NCBI GenBank assembly: GCA_902459845.2 | Contig: CABPSV020000356.1 | Location: 1 to 17,382 of the forward strand | Direction: 5' to 3' | DNA: 17,382 bases | DNA from: Hepatocystis sp. ex Piliocolobus tephrosceles | Lineage: Eukaryota > Apicomplexa > Aconoidasida > Haemosporida > Plasmodiidae | Shown: in pieces, positions 1 to 10,068 of the stretch | Position numbering within the stretch: position 1 is the first letter of the stretch | Layout of the letters: each line of letters begins with the position of its first letter | Made by a program: the position numbers and the translations under genes | Notes under the pieces: generated by a model | Told to the model about the DNA's origin: nothing | What the model saw: only the letters and a program-made list of their open reading frames with translations | Databases searched by the model: none

Positions 1-24
1 TTTATTTATTTATTTATTTATATT
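1..24. repeat. (TTTA)n microsatellite at left edge
   Basis: The window opens with at least five perfect TTTA units followed by a degenerate one. It may extend beyond the left edge. It lies in the upstream flank of the kinesin gene and has no coding sense. Confidence 0.85.
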
Positions 25-44
25 TATGTAGTAAAAGAATTAGT

Positions 45-254
45 TGTTTCTGTTATTTACTGTCCGTTTTTTACTGTTTGTTATTTACTGTTTGTTTTTT
101 ACTGTCTGTTATTTACTGTTTGTTTTTTACTGTCTATTATTTACTGTTTGTTTTTTACTGCCTATTATTTACTGCCTATTATTTACTGTATGTTATTTAC
201 TGTCTGTTATTTACTGTCTGTTTTTTACTGCCTGTTATTTACTGTAGCGGATAA
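45..254. repeat. 14-bp minisatellite in the kinesin 5' flank
   Basis: ACTG recurs at 59, 73, 87, 101, 115, 129, 143, 157, 171, 185, 199, 213, 227 and 241, exactly 14 bp apart every time. The unit is ACTGTCTGTTATTT with variation at positions 5-8 and 11. A degenerate unit precedes the array at 45 and the last unit (241) is degraded. The first eight regular units alternate between TTTTTT and TTATTT endings, giving a 28-bp higher-order period. Because 14 is not a multiple of three, the array is not a peptide repeat. It ends only about 13-20 bp before the kinesin ATG, so it most likely lies in that gene's 5' UTR or core promoter. Confidence 0.93.
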
Positions 255-266
255 AAAAGCATTACA

Positions 267-3200
267 ATGGAAACATTTAATGCCATATCAAACTGTAAAA
301 CTATAGTATCAGCTGATAACATTTTGAAGGATAATATAAATTATCAAAAAAAAAATTTATATATTAATACTGATGCTTTAAATATTAACTCTGATAAGGA
401 AGAGTATGCACTACATAAAAAAAATGTAACAGTAAAAAAAGAAAGTGATTTTGGACAATCCAGTGGAAAAAATGAATATAAAAATGAAGTAAACTGTTAC
501 ACTAACATAGATATGGCAATATGTAAGAGCTTGGAAAAAGAACAGTTGATAGATATGATGAACGTATATAATAATAATCGTAATTGTAATCAGTATATTA
601 GTAATGAAAATATGAGTAATGAAGATTTGAATAATGAAGATTTGAATAATGAAGATTTGAATAATGAAGATTTGAGTAATAAAGATTTGAGTAATGAAGA
701 TTTGAGTAATGAAGATTTGAGAGGTAAACAAATGGACAATACAAAAATAAATGATGAAAAAGCAATATCAATTTACAAAATAAATGAAAATAGTTTTAAA
801 GCAAGTAAACTATGTGAAAATAATATAAATCCCTCATTAGTAGTATCATATGAAGAACTAAATACAAATATTGTTAGTGAAGATAGTTTAAAATTGAATG
901 ACATAAATGACAATTCTACAGCAGAAGTAAGTGAAAATGGTAATAAAAATGAAATAAAAAATAATACTAGTGTTAGTACTAGTGTTAATACTAGTGTTAT
1001 TGCTAGTGTTAATGCTAATGTCAATGCTAGTGTTAATGCTAGTTGTGTTAAAGAAAGTAAAGTGGAATTAAAAAGTAAGTGTACAACAAACAATATAAAC
1101 GAACAAGTTTCGAATGAAAAAGGGGTCGAAATAAACTCAAATAATACTTCCGAAAAGTGTAAAACAAATATAGATAATAAATTAAATTTTAACTGGAATG
1201 GATCACAGATAAAAACATGTATACGTATAAAACCAATTGAATCAGTTGAAAACAAATTCGATAAAGCTATTACACCAAATGGATCAAATAAGATAATAAT
1301 TAATTGCGGTGAAAAGCGTGAGTATAAAGATGTAGAATTTTCTGTGGATCGAGTTTTTAGTGAAAATTGTAAACAATCTGAGATTTGGAATAGTATATGT
1401 TTTTCTATCAATTCTTTGTTTTGTTTTAAAAATGCTACGATATTTGCACATGGCCATACAGGCACTGGAAAAACATATACTATGATAGGTCCGGATGTAA
1501 TGGAATTAATTAAAAAAAAAACAAAAATAATAAATAAACATCCTGTGAAAAGAATATATATGCATAATTCGTTAGTAAAAACTAACAGTTTAAAACTTAC
1601 AAGTAAGAATTATAACAACAGAAACAATAATAGTAATACTTTTACATATGATAGGAAACGATCCTGTTTACAACCTTTATTGACTTTACCTTCAAGAACA
1701 AATTCTTTAACAAATACAAACTGTATGAATTATAAAAATACATGGGACGTATCAAATAGTTTACTTAATATTCGGAATATTCGAAATAATGGACAAAGTA
1801 ATTTCGATATTGTGAATGATACTATTAGCTCTAAATATGAATACCATAAAACATTTACTGAATATCAGAGAGAATATAAATCTAATATAAAAATTAATAA
1901 AGACGATATAAAATATATTTTAGGTTCGGAAAAAAAAGGTATAATACCAAGAGCATGTGAAGAAATAATGAAAAGATTATCTTTGATGAGAGATGGTAAC
2001 GGTGTTGGAAGTGATGACGTGACTACTGATAAAGATAGCAGTAAAGACAACTGTAATAATGGTGACATAAATGGTAAGGATAATAATAAAAATAACGAAA
2101 ATTCCCAAAATAACGAAAATTCCCAAAATAACGAATTTTTTCAAAATGTAAAAGTGTATGTGTCTTATATGCAATTATATAACGACAAACTATTTGATTT
2201 GCTAAACCCATTTATCGAAACTCAACCATATTTGAATACGATAAAAACAAAAAATACAAATAATACAACATTTGTTTCTAATTTATTAACAATAGAAATA
2301 AATAAATGTGAAGAATTAATAAAGCTGTTGATATATGGTACTAATAATAGAGCTTGTAGAATTACAAAAACGAATGGGATGTCAACTAGATCTCACTCAA
2401 TATTTAAAATCGAGTTGAGGCATATAAATAATAATAATAGTAATAACAGTAATAATAGTAACAGTAATAATAATAATAATAATAACAAAAGTGAACATTA
2501 TAAGTCCAGTAATTTATTGTTAATTGATTTAGCTGGTAATGAAAAATATGCAGAATCTAATGAAAAAATATATACAGCAGAAGTATGTTCAATTAATAAA
2601 AGTTTGTCAGCTTTATCTTTATGTATTAATGAATTATCAAAAGGTAATAAAAACATAAGTTTTCGTAATTCGATATTAACAAGATTACTTCAAGATTCTT
2701 TAGGTGGTAGAACTAAAACTATTTTTATTTGTACAATTTCTCCCAGTATAAAAGATGTACGTGCTTCCATATCTTCTTTAAATTTAGTATCGAAAGCTAA
2801 AAAAATACAGTCTACAAAAAAATATGTTAATTCTTATATATATGAGGATGTAATGAAATTAAAAAAAGAATTATATTTGTTGAAAAAGTTTATTTTTTTT
2901 CAATATATAAGAAACAGGTGCGAAAACAAAAACAAGTTAAAAAAAATAAAAAAAATTTTTTATGACAATTTATCTTTTTCAAATGATAATAATGTTTTTG
3001 TTAAGAATGATGGTATGGCAGAAAGAGATAATCAAATTATTTCGAATACATGTAGTTACAGTGGTTCATTAGGAAGTGATTGTGCGAGTGGTACTGTTTT
3101 GGGGAGTGCTACCAATACTACTAGTTATACCTGTGCTACTGTTGACACTAGTGATACGCTGAGTAATGATGAAAATTTATTGGTCGACGATAAAACGACA

Positions 3201-4677
3201 GAAGAAAACAAAACCAACACAATTAACACCCAACTAAAAAAAAAAGAAGTAGCAAAAGATAACAAATTTGAATTAGGTAAAATGATTTATTTATATAAAG
3301 GTATAGAAGATATATACAATATACATGAGAATGATTGCTTTAATTCGTTATTGTATAATTGGGATTTAAATAAGTATAGTATAAACAAGATAAAAAATAA
3401 ACAATCAAATAAAATAAATAATACAAAAGATTTTTGGTTTTATCACAATGGAAATATTAACAATTCGAGTATAATGAATTTTATCGAAACACATAGCATT
3501 GAGTATGAAATTGAAAGTGAAGATGATGATATGTATATTGATAAAAATAATTTTTTAGTATGTTTAGACGACTTGGATATGGGAAATAAAACTGATTTCA
3601 AAGAAAGTACTATATGTAATGTAGATTATAAAGATGGAGATTTATGTTTAGAACAATTAGAAGAGAAGGGGCAACTATTAGAGAAAAAAGTTGATGCAGA
3701 ACTATATGTATCCAATAATGGTAACAATGAATTATTAAATGTAGAAAACAATGGTAACAATGAATTATTAAATCTAAAAAAAAGTGGTAACGATGTGAAC
3801 GAAATGGTCCATACAGAAAAAAAATTAAAAAGCGAAAATATTAAAATAAAAGCTGAAAATAATATTATACTATCTAATGTAAATTCTTCTGGTAATAATA
3901 GTAACAGTTATATTGATAGTAATAATGGTGATAGTTGTGTGTATACAAACAATAACAATGATAATTTAAAGGCTGTAAATAAAAATGAAAATAAAAAGAA
4001 TGATATAATATATAGGGGAAATATAAATATGGTTGATAATGATGATAGTATGACGTCTAACATAAATATAAAAGATATTACTAATTATAGTCATATAAAA
4101 AAGAAGAATAAAAATAAAATTTCTTCCGATAGTTATATACATAAAGAGGCAATCAACAAAAATGTTAAAAAGGAAACAAATAATAAGATACAAAAGGGAA
4201 GTCAAAAAAACGTATCAAATAGAATAGCAGAAAGTAGTGAGAAATATTTTAATACAAGTGTTGATTCTGTTCGTGATAATATGAAACACAGTATACCTAA
4301 AACATGCTTAAGCAAAAGTAGGTATGAACTGGTGAAAGATGTTTCGAGTGGTGACATTAGTACATATAACAAGTGTGAAAATGGCACATATACAGAAAAC
4401 GTGGGTACAGACAAGGTATGTACAGATAACGTATGTGCTCATAATAACAACGATGGACGTAAGCTTATTGTTACTAACACTAATAACAGCAGTAACAAAG
4501 ATTATAGCAATAATGGCGATTATAGCAATAACAATAGCAACGGCAGCATATACAGAATAATAATAAAAAATAAGAACGAAATAAAAAATGCAATTTTTTA
4601 CAATTTAAAAATTAACAAAAATAAAAAGAAAGGGGCTTGTCACATTTTAAAAAGTAAATTATATAATAATAATAATA

Positions 4678-4770
<93 letters not shown>

Positions 4771-7700
4771 GTAATAATAACAGTAATACAAGCAATGTAA
4801 TAGATAAAACAAAAATAAAAAAAACACCGATAAAAATTAAAAAAAAAGTAAAAAAGACTTATCACTCAAACCAAACAGATATGTTATATGATGGTAAATA
4901 TAATTACAAGACAGATGGTAATAAAAATATTATATATAAACAAATCCACAGTAAAAAAAAACTGAATAAATACCATACATCTTCTGTTGTATTATTACAA
5001 AAAAAAACAAATAATAAATTAAATAAAGAGAATAGGAATTGTTTGTCATGGTCTGATTGTTCTACTATTGAAAATTTTTCAAAATATAAAAATCAGTGTT
5101 GGGTAAGAATAGGAAAGAATGAAAAAAATAAAAATGCGCTAACCTCTAATGATACACGTACCAAATCCAATGATAATTGGTATAATAATGACACTGTTGA
5201 TACTGGAATAAACGATATTGATAGGGTTGATAATGGTAACAATGTTGAAAATAAAAAAAGAAAAGAATCTAGGAACAAAAATAAAAAAAACAAAAAATGT
5301 AGAGACGAAAATAAAAACACAAATTATACTACTCCTTTTGCATATACAAAAAATATGACAAATATGAATACTTGTATTAACAACATGAATATAAACAATA
5401 TAGTAATAAATGAAATAAGTAATTTTAATACTATTACAGAAAAGATTAATAATAATAAAAAAAATATAATAATAACTAAAAATGATATAAGTAATATAAG
5501 TGGCACAAGTAATGTAAATGGCACAAGTAATATAAGTGGCACAAATAATATAAGTGGCACAAATAATATAAGTGGCACAAATAATATAAGTGACACAAAT
5601 AATATAAGTGGTACAAACAATATAAGTGGCTTAAGTAATATGAATAATATGGTAATGCAAAAAAAAGAACAGTGTTTTTGCGAAAAAAACAACAATATTA
5701 TGAAAAATTTAATGAATAAAACAATTATTGGTAAAAATGAAGACAAAAATTTTTCTTATTATATTGAATTTTGTGAGAAAAATAATAATACAAAAGTAGA
5801 GGATAATAAAAATGTTTCACAAAAAGAGGTAGGTTATGCAAGTGGAAATAATAATTGTATTGAAAAAAGTTGTATAAAAAAAAAAACAGAAAATAGCTAT
5901 GGTTATTTTGTTAATGATATTGAAAAAAGTTGTATAAAATTTGAAAATAAATTAAAAGAAAATCAGCTGAAAAAACACACAAAAATAGATAGTAGTAATA
6001 ATATAGATATAAGCAAAATTAGTGCATTAGAAGAGAATAAAAATAAACTAGAAATAATTAAAAATCGTTATGAACAAATGTTAAACAATTCACACATAAA
6101 TAAAAAACAAAACAATTCAAATGTGTTATGTTTGAATTGTAAAAAAACGAATAACATGATAAATAATGGTATTATTTGTAACACATGTTATCAAAAAGTA
6201 GATAAAAAGAGCATTCAATTATTTAGAAGTGAAAGTAGTAACAGAAACAATCGTGACATTAGTAGTAGTTATACAAGTACGAACAAAATTAAATACAGCG
6301 ATATTATGACAAGTCGTGATAAATTAAAAATAAAGAAGACGAATGATTTTTCAGAAAAAAACAGCAATATTTATTGTTATAACTGTGATGAAACAATACA
6401 AAAAGATAAAAATAATATTATTTGTAAAATAGACATAACAAAAAATTGTTCGAATAATGGTGAATTAGAGCGTATATCTGAAAAAAATTTTAAGGAAGGT
6501 GAGCAATGTTATGCGAAAAATATAATTAGTAGTAGTAGTAGTAGTAGTAATAGCAAGAGCATTAATGGGGTTAATAGTGAGGAAGAACAGTTGAAGAAAC
6601 AATTGAATGCAACCAAATTGAAAGATAGTGCTTTATCTAATAATATTGGGAATAATATAAATGTAAAAAGAAATAATAGCAATAAAATGGATGTAAAAAG
6701 AAGTAATAGCAATCAAATGAAAATAAATAATATGCAATTGTATACAAAAAAAAATAATATAACAGAATCAAAAAATATAAACATCCTTTACAATCAAAAA
6801 TTATATAATACAGACACACATATACATTCAGAATTATTCTTAAAAAATAATATAAATAATAAAGAATTAAAAAAAGATAGTGTGATAACACCAACAGGTA
6901 ACTTAAATATATTAGCACCTCCACAAATTATTAATTTGATAAATTATACTAAGGATCATAAATTATACGTTCGTCCACATGGTAACAATAATGACATGAT
7001 GATTTGTAATGATAATGGAAACAGGAGTAGTACCACTAGTAGTAACAAAGACGCGAGTGCTTTCACAAAGAACCTAAATATAAATAACAATAATAATAGT
7101 AGTAGTAACAATAATAATAGTAGTAGTAACAATAATAATAGTAGTAGTAACAATAATAATAGTAGTAGTAACAATAATAATAGTAGTAGTAATAATAATA
7201 ATAGTAGTAGTAATAATAATAATAGTAGTAGTAACAATAATAATAGTAGTAGTAATAATAATAATAGTAGTAGTAACAATAATAATAGTAGTAGTAATAA
7301 TAATAATAGTAGTAGTAACAATAATAATAGTAGTAGTAACAATAATAATAATAGTAGTAGTAATAATAATGAAAGTAATAATAGATCAATGATTGGAAAT
7401 AATTATAATTTCGTAAATGTAGAAAGAAGGCCATTTATCAAAACAGAAAGTAAACCATTGAATGGTACCACATATGTAGGTACATCCTACCCTGTAACTC
7501 CCCATTTTGGAAATAATAAACTAAACTACATTGAATATTATAAAAATGAGCTTTATAAAAAATATTATTACAATGTTGATAAAAATATATATACATCCGA
7601 TTTAATGAATAAAAATAAGGGTATAGTTTATAACAATAATTTTATTTATATGAATAATGTAAATAATAACAATGTAATAAGAGCATTAGAAAATAAAAAA

Positions 7701-7979
7701 AATTTTAAATATCACTACACAAATGAACAATTGAAAAATGGTGACAAAAATGTTATATGTATGAACAAAAATCCTACATACAATAATAGTGATACTAATA
7801 ACTACAATATGAACCAAAATATTAGTTACAATAATAAAAATTATAATTGTAACATAAAAAATCATTACGATAATAGTTATAAGTACGCTATTGATAAGAC
7901 AAATACAAAAGACGTCATAAAACTTTCGAAATATTATGTTAATAACGTTAATTATAATAGATACTTTGTGAGAAAATAA
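267..7979 (+). CDS. Kinesin with expanded motor domain and giant Asn-rich tail (kinesin-20 candidate)
   Basis: ATP-driven microtubule motor. The start is the first ATG after an in-frame TAA at 252-254, with A at -3 and G at +4. Residues 1-314 are low complexity. The motor spans about 315-850: nucleotide loop GHTGTGKT (396-403), GIIPRA (558-563), the VSYMQLYNDKLFDLL strand/helix, switch I STRSH (706-710), switch II DLAGNE (754-759), INKSL (776-780), LTRLLQDSLGG (804-814) and SKAKKI at the end. Family motors are about 340 residues; this one is about 535 because of insertions at about 411-557, 578-627 and 721-750. A basic helix (about 858-900) follows, but no long heptad stalk is evident. The remaining roughly 1,700 residues are Asn/Lys/Ser-rich with better-looking islands at about 1002-1108, 1955-2061, 2205-2239 and 2385-2440. 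A kinesin next to exonuclease I matches my unchecked memory of the P. falciparum gene called kinesin-20, so the subtype is inference. The motor assignment itself is firm. Confidence 0.96.
600..719 (+). repeat. 15-bp coding repeat, (S/N)NEDL x8
   Basis: Eight in-frame pentapeptide units, residues 112-151 of the kinesin: SNENM, SNEDL, three NNEDL, SNKDL and two SNEDL. It is an acidic, hydrophilic stretch N-terminal to the motor. The DNA unit is AGTAATGAAGATTTG with few substitutions, implying recent expansion. Confidence 0.93.
963..1046 (+). repeat. 12-bp coding repeat, (N/S)(T/A)SV x7
   Basis: Seven tetrapeptide units in the kinesin N-terminal region (residues 233-260): NTSV, STSV, NTSV, IASV, NANV, NASV, NASC. 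It is Ser/Thr/Val-rich and quite unlike the Asn-rich repeats elsewhere in the same protein. Confidence 0.88.
2091..2144 (+). repeat. 18-bp coding repeat inside the motor domain
   Basis: Two perfect copies of a unit encoding NNENSQ and a third degraded copy (NNEFFQ) sit immediately before the conserved strand starting VKVYVSYMQLY. The repeat belongs to the second insertion in the motor domain and shows that the insertion grew by tandem duplication. Confidence 0.85.
3714..3779 (+). repeat. 33-bp direct duplication, NNGNNELLN(V/L)(E/K)
   Basis: Two adjacent 33-bp copies encode 11-residue units differing only in the last two residues. They lie in the kinesin tail, just after a non-repetitive acidic island. 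Confidence 0.9.
4665..4787 (+). repeat. (AAT)n poly-asparagine tract, 41 codons
   Basis: An almost pure AAT run with scattered AGT (Ser) and one AAC. It is a typical Plasmodium homopolymeric Asn insertion in the kinesin tail, flanked by Lys-rich segments. The corresponding antisense frames read as poly-Tyr or poly-Ile and are not genes. Confidence 0.95.
5490..5633 (+). repeat. 18-bp coding repeat, (S/N)NISGT x8
   Basis: Eight in-frame hexapeptide units (residues 1742-1789), consensus NNISGT, with VNGT, ISDT and ISGL variants. A partial SNMNN follows. The conserved Gly-Thr/Ser spacing suggests a flexible linker in the tail rather than a folded domain. Confidence 0.93.
5858..5939 (+). repeat. 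Paired 22-bp direct repeat encoding IEKSCIK
   Basis: Identical 22-bp blocks at 5858-5879 and 5918-5939, 60 bp apart, both read in frame as IEKSCIK. This is a short segmental duplication just upstream of the Cys-knuckle region, and it contributes two more cysteines. Confidence 0.85.
6129..6449 (+). other. Two tandem CxxC-x12-C knuckles in the kinesin tail
   Basis: Knuckle 1 uses C1955, C1958, C1971 and C1974 (CLNC, twelve residues, CNTC). Knuckle 2 uses C2037, C2040, C2053 and probably C2061 (CYNC, twelve residues, C, seven residues, C). Both have a Thr three residues after the second Cys and end in N-x-I-I-C (NGIIC and NNIIC), so they look like duplicates about 82 residues apart. The spacing is that of small treble-clef or zinc-ribbon metal sites. 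Metal binding is inferred, not shown. Confidence 0.6.
7086..7361 (+). repeat. 21-bp coding minisatellite, NNNNSSS x13
   Basis: AGTAGTAGT recurs at 7098, 7119, 7140, 7161, 7182, 7203, 7224, 7245, 7266, 7287, 7308, 7329 and 7353. Spacing is 21 bp throughout except the last step, which gained one Asn codon (24 bp). The first Asn codon of each unit is AAC or AAT. From about 7230 to 7330 these alternate strictly, giving a 42-bp higher-order unit. Antisense frames read as poly-Leu or poly-Tyr and are shadows. Confidence 0.96.
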
Positions 7980-8038
7980 AATAAATGTTGCATAAATTGT
8001 TATATTATTTTATATATCAATAAAAAAAAAAACAAAAA

Positions 8039-8062
8039 ATATATATATATATATATATATAT
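8039..8062. repeat. (AT)12 microsatellite
   Basis: Twelve uninterrupted AT dinucleotides about 60 bp after the kinesin stop codon. The tract is self-complementary and likely length-polymorphic. Confidence 0.95.
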
Positions 8063-8245
8063 TTATCATGTTTGGACGAATGTAAAGTGGAGAGTACATA
8101 ACATAAACAGAAGATTAAAAATATAAATATTTACATATATATGTATTTATAAATAGTAATAATAATAATAATTAACACGTGAAAAATCGTCACTAATTTG
8201 CGAAGAGTGTATGATATAATGCAAGTATATATACAAAATATATAC

Positions 8246-8264
8246 ATATATATATATATATATA
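8246..8264. repeat. (AT)n microsatellite
   Basis: Nineteen bases of alternating A and T in the convergent spacer, preceded by further interrupted TATA-rich sequence from about 8225. Confidence 0.93.
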
Positions 8265-9008
8265 GTTAACTGATTCGTTTAATTTTTGAGCATGCACATA
8301 AACACACATGTATATATGTATAAATATTTAAATTTATGGTTGTCCTATTATTTTTATAAAAACACAAACAAAGGAAAAATACGTTTAAAAATTACTATGC
8401 CTTAAAATTAAAAAGTATATACTTAAAAACATGATTGTTGGAGTGTTGCTGTTTATGTCATTCTACAGTTATCAAACACATGAGAATATTAAATATAATT
8501 TATTATAGTATAGAATAGTATAGTATTACTAAAAACGTAATTATGTTACTATGCAAGTTAAAAAATAATAAAAAAAAAAATGTACACGCTGTTTCAATTT
8601 ATACATATATATATGTGCAAACACAGTACTAGTCCATTAAACAGTTGTTCGTAATATATGCGCTCTATCCTGTTCTACTGTATTATATTATATTACATTA
8701 TACTCTGTTTTTGTATAGTTCTGCTTTTTATTTTAATATATTTTTCTTTTTATAGTTCCATGTAACAGTGTTTTATTTATTTAACTAGTAATAGTTACAT
8801 AGACAAACAGCTAACTATCTACTACTTAACAATTTTTATTTTGTTAATGTTTATTTGTGTGTGGAGATCTATGTAAAAATATGTTTTATGTATTTTCATA
8901 TTTATGTAGAGATTTTCAATATAGTTTTGTTTTTGCTTTATAAATCCAGCGCTTACGCCAAATTTTTATAGCAAAGCAGTACATGCACGCACGTACTAAA
9001 AAAAGCGA

Positions 9009-9036
<28 letters not shown>
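9009..9036. repeat. (AT)14 microsatellite
   Basis: Fourteen uninterrupted AT units in the convergent spacer, immediately after a patch containing CpG-bearing words (GCGCTTACGCC, GCACGCACG). Confidence 0.95.
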
Positions 9037-9040
<4 letters not shown>

Positions 9041-9368
9041 CATAGTGGTATATTGCAACTCATTTTTTTTTTTTTTTAATTATTTATTTCCCTGTGTTTG
9101 TTTTTCTGTTTTTTTTTAAAAACATATTATACTTTATAAATTATTTTAATATTTATAAGTTTTTTTTTTAGTATTGTTAATGAAAATAGTTTCAAAAATA
9201 ATATACGTATATTTGAGAACATATATATATGTATACATATAGACATATGAGTACATATATTTAATGACTTAAAAAAACAATAATACATTGTGTGTATACA
9301 AAACAGTAGAACTAAAACAAGTCATGAATATATGCAACAACAAGCAATAAACATGTAATGAAAGGAAA

Positions 9369-9390
9369 TTTTTTTTTTTTTTTTTTTTTT
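9369..9390. repeat. Poly(T)22 just beyond the EXO1 stop
   Basis: Twenty-two T on the plus strand, so poly(A) in the sense of EXO1, 28 bp past its stop codon. It would be transcribed in the EXO1 3' UTR and could confuse oligo-dT-primed mapping of that transcript's end. Confidence 0.93.
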
Positions 9391-9417
9391 GCATAATTAA
9401 TTTATATTTTATTGTAT

Positions 9418-10028
9418 TCATACGTCATTATGTTCATATGGGTTATGTGAAGGTGTGTTTTCTTTCTCTTTAAAATAATCAAATGTATTTTTTTTTTTAT
9501 TCTTTGGATGATAATTGTAACTTAATTTTTTTATTGTATAATTGATATTTGTATCTTTAAGCTTTTTACATTCTTGACTTACGTTATTTAGATAATTTGG
9601 ATGACTTTCTTTACTTTTGCTATTCTCTTCTGTTTCATTGGTTTTATATGTATTATCTAAAAAATTATTAAAAGGTTTGTTGGTTATGTTAAAAGAATTA
9701 AAGAAGCATGTTGATTGCTGATTATTTTTTTCTACTACTACGTTTTTTTTGTTTATAGTATCTACATGTTGGGGTAAAGAGTTTGAAAAAGTTGTTTGGG
9801 TATGTGTCACGCTGTTATTTTTATTTGTTACTTTTTGTAATAAATCATTTGGTACTATATGATCATTTTTATTTGTTAGCAAATGTAATTTTGTTATCGA
9901 CAAACTGTTATTATCATTATCGTTATAAATGTTATTATTTTTTATAAAATCAGTTTCATTTGATTTTATATTATTTATGTTACTATCTGTAGTTTGCATA
10001 ATTTCATTTAGTTTGTTTGTTATTGAAC

Positions 10029-10068
<40 letters not shown>

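Larger units (their letters stand above)
7980..9417. other. Convergent 3' spacer between kinesin and EXO1
   Basis: About 1.4 kb between two converging stop codons. It should hold the 3' UTRs and polyadenylation sites of both genes. I see no long ORF, tRNA or rRNA. Contents are AT dinucleotide tracts (8039-8062, 8246-8264, 9009-9036), T homopolymers (9063-9077, 9369-9390), TATAGTA-type repeats near 8505-8527, and two patches less AT-rich than their surroundings (about 8431-8480 and 8946-8995). Size and composition do not fit the multi-kilobase, nearly pure-AT Plasmodium centromere. Confidence 0.8.

Noticed and set aside
44..247. 67-codon hydrophobic ORF across the 14-bp array
   Set aside because: It begins with TTG rather than ATG and is a by-product of the repeat: a 14-bp period cycles all frames through Leu/Tyr/Phe-rich codons without stops.
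773..1465. Antisense 230-codon ORF opposite the kinesin motor N-terminus
   Set aside because: The opposite strand encodes unmistakable kinesin motifs. The antisense frame lacks recognisable domains and arises from the low stop frequency opposite this codon usage.
6956..7434. Antisense poly-Leu and poly-Tyr ORFs
   Set aside because: Exact complements of the NNNNSSS coding repeat. They hold no independent signal.
7980..9417. Possible centromere
   Set aside because: Plasmodium centromeres are larger and close to pure A+T. This spacer is about 1.4 kb, contains GC-bearing patches and is explained as two converging 3' UTRs.
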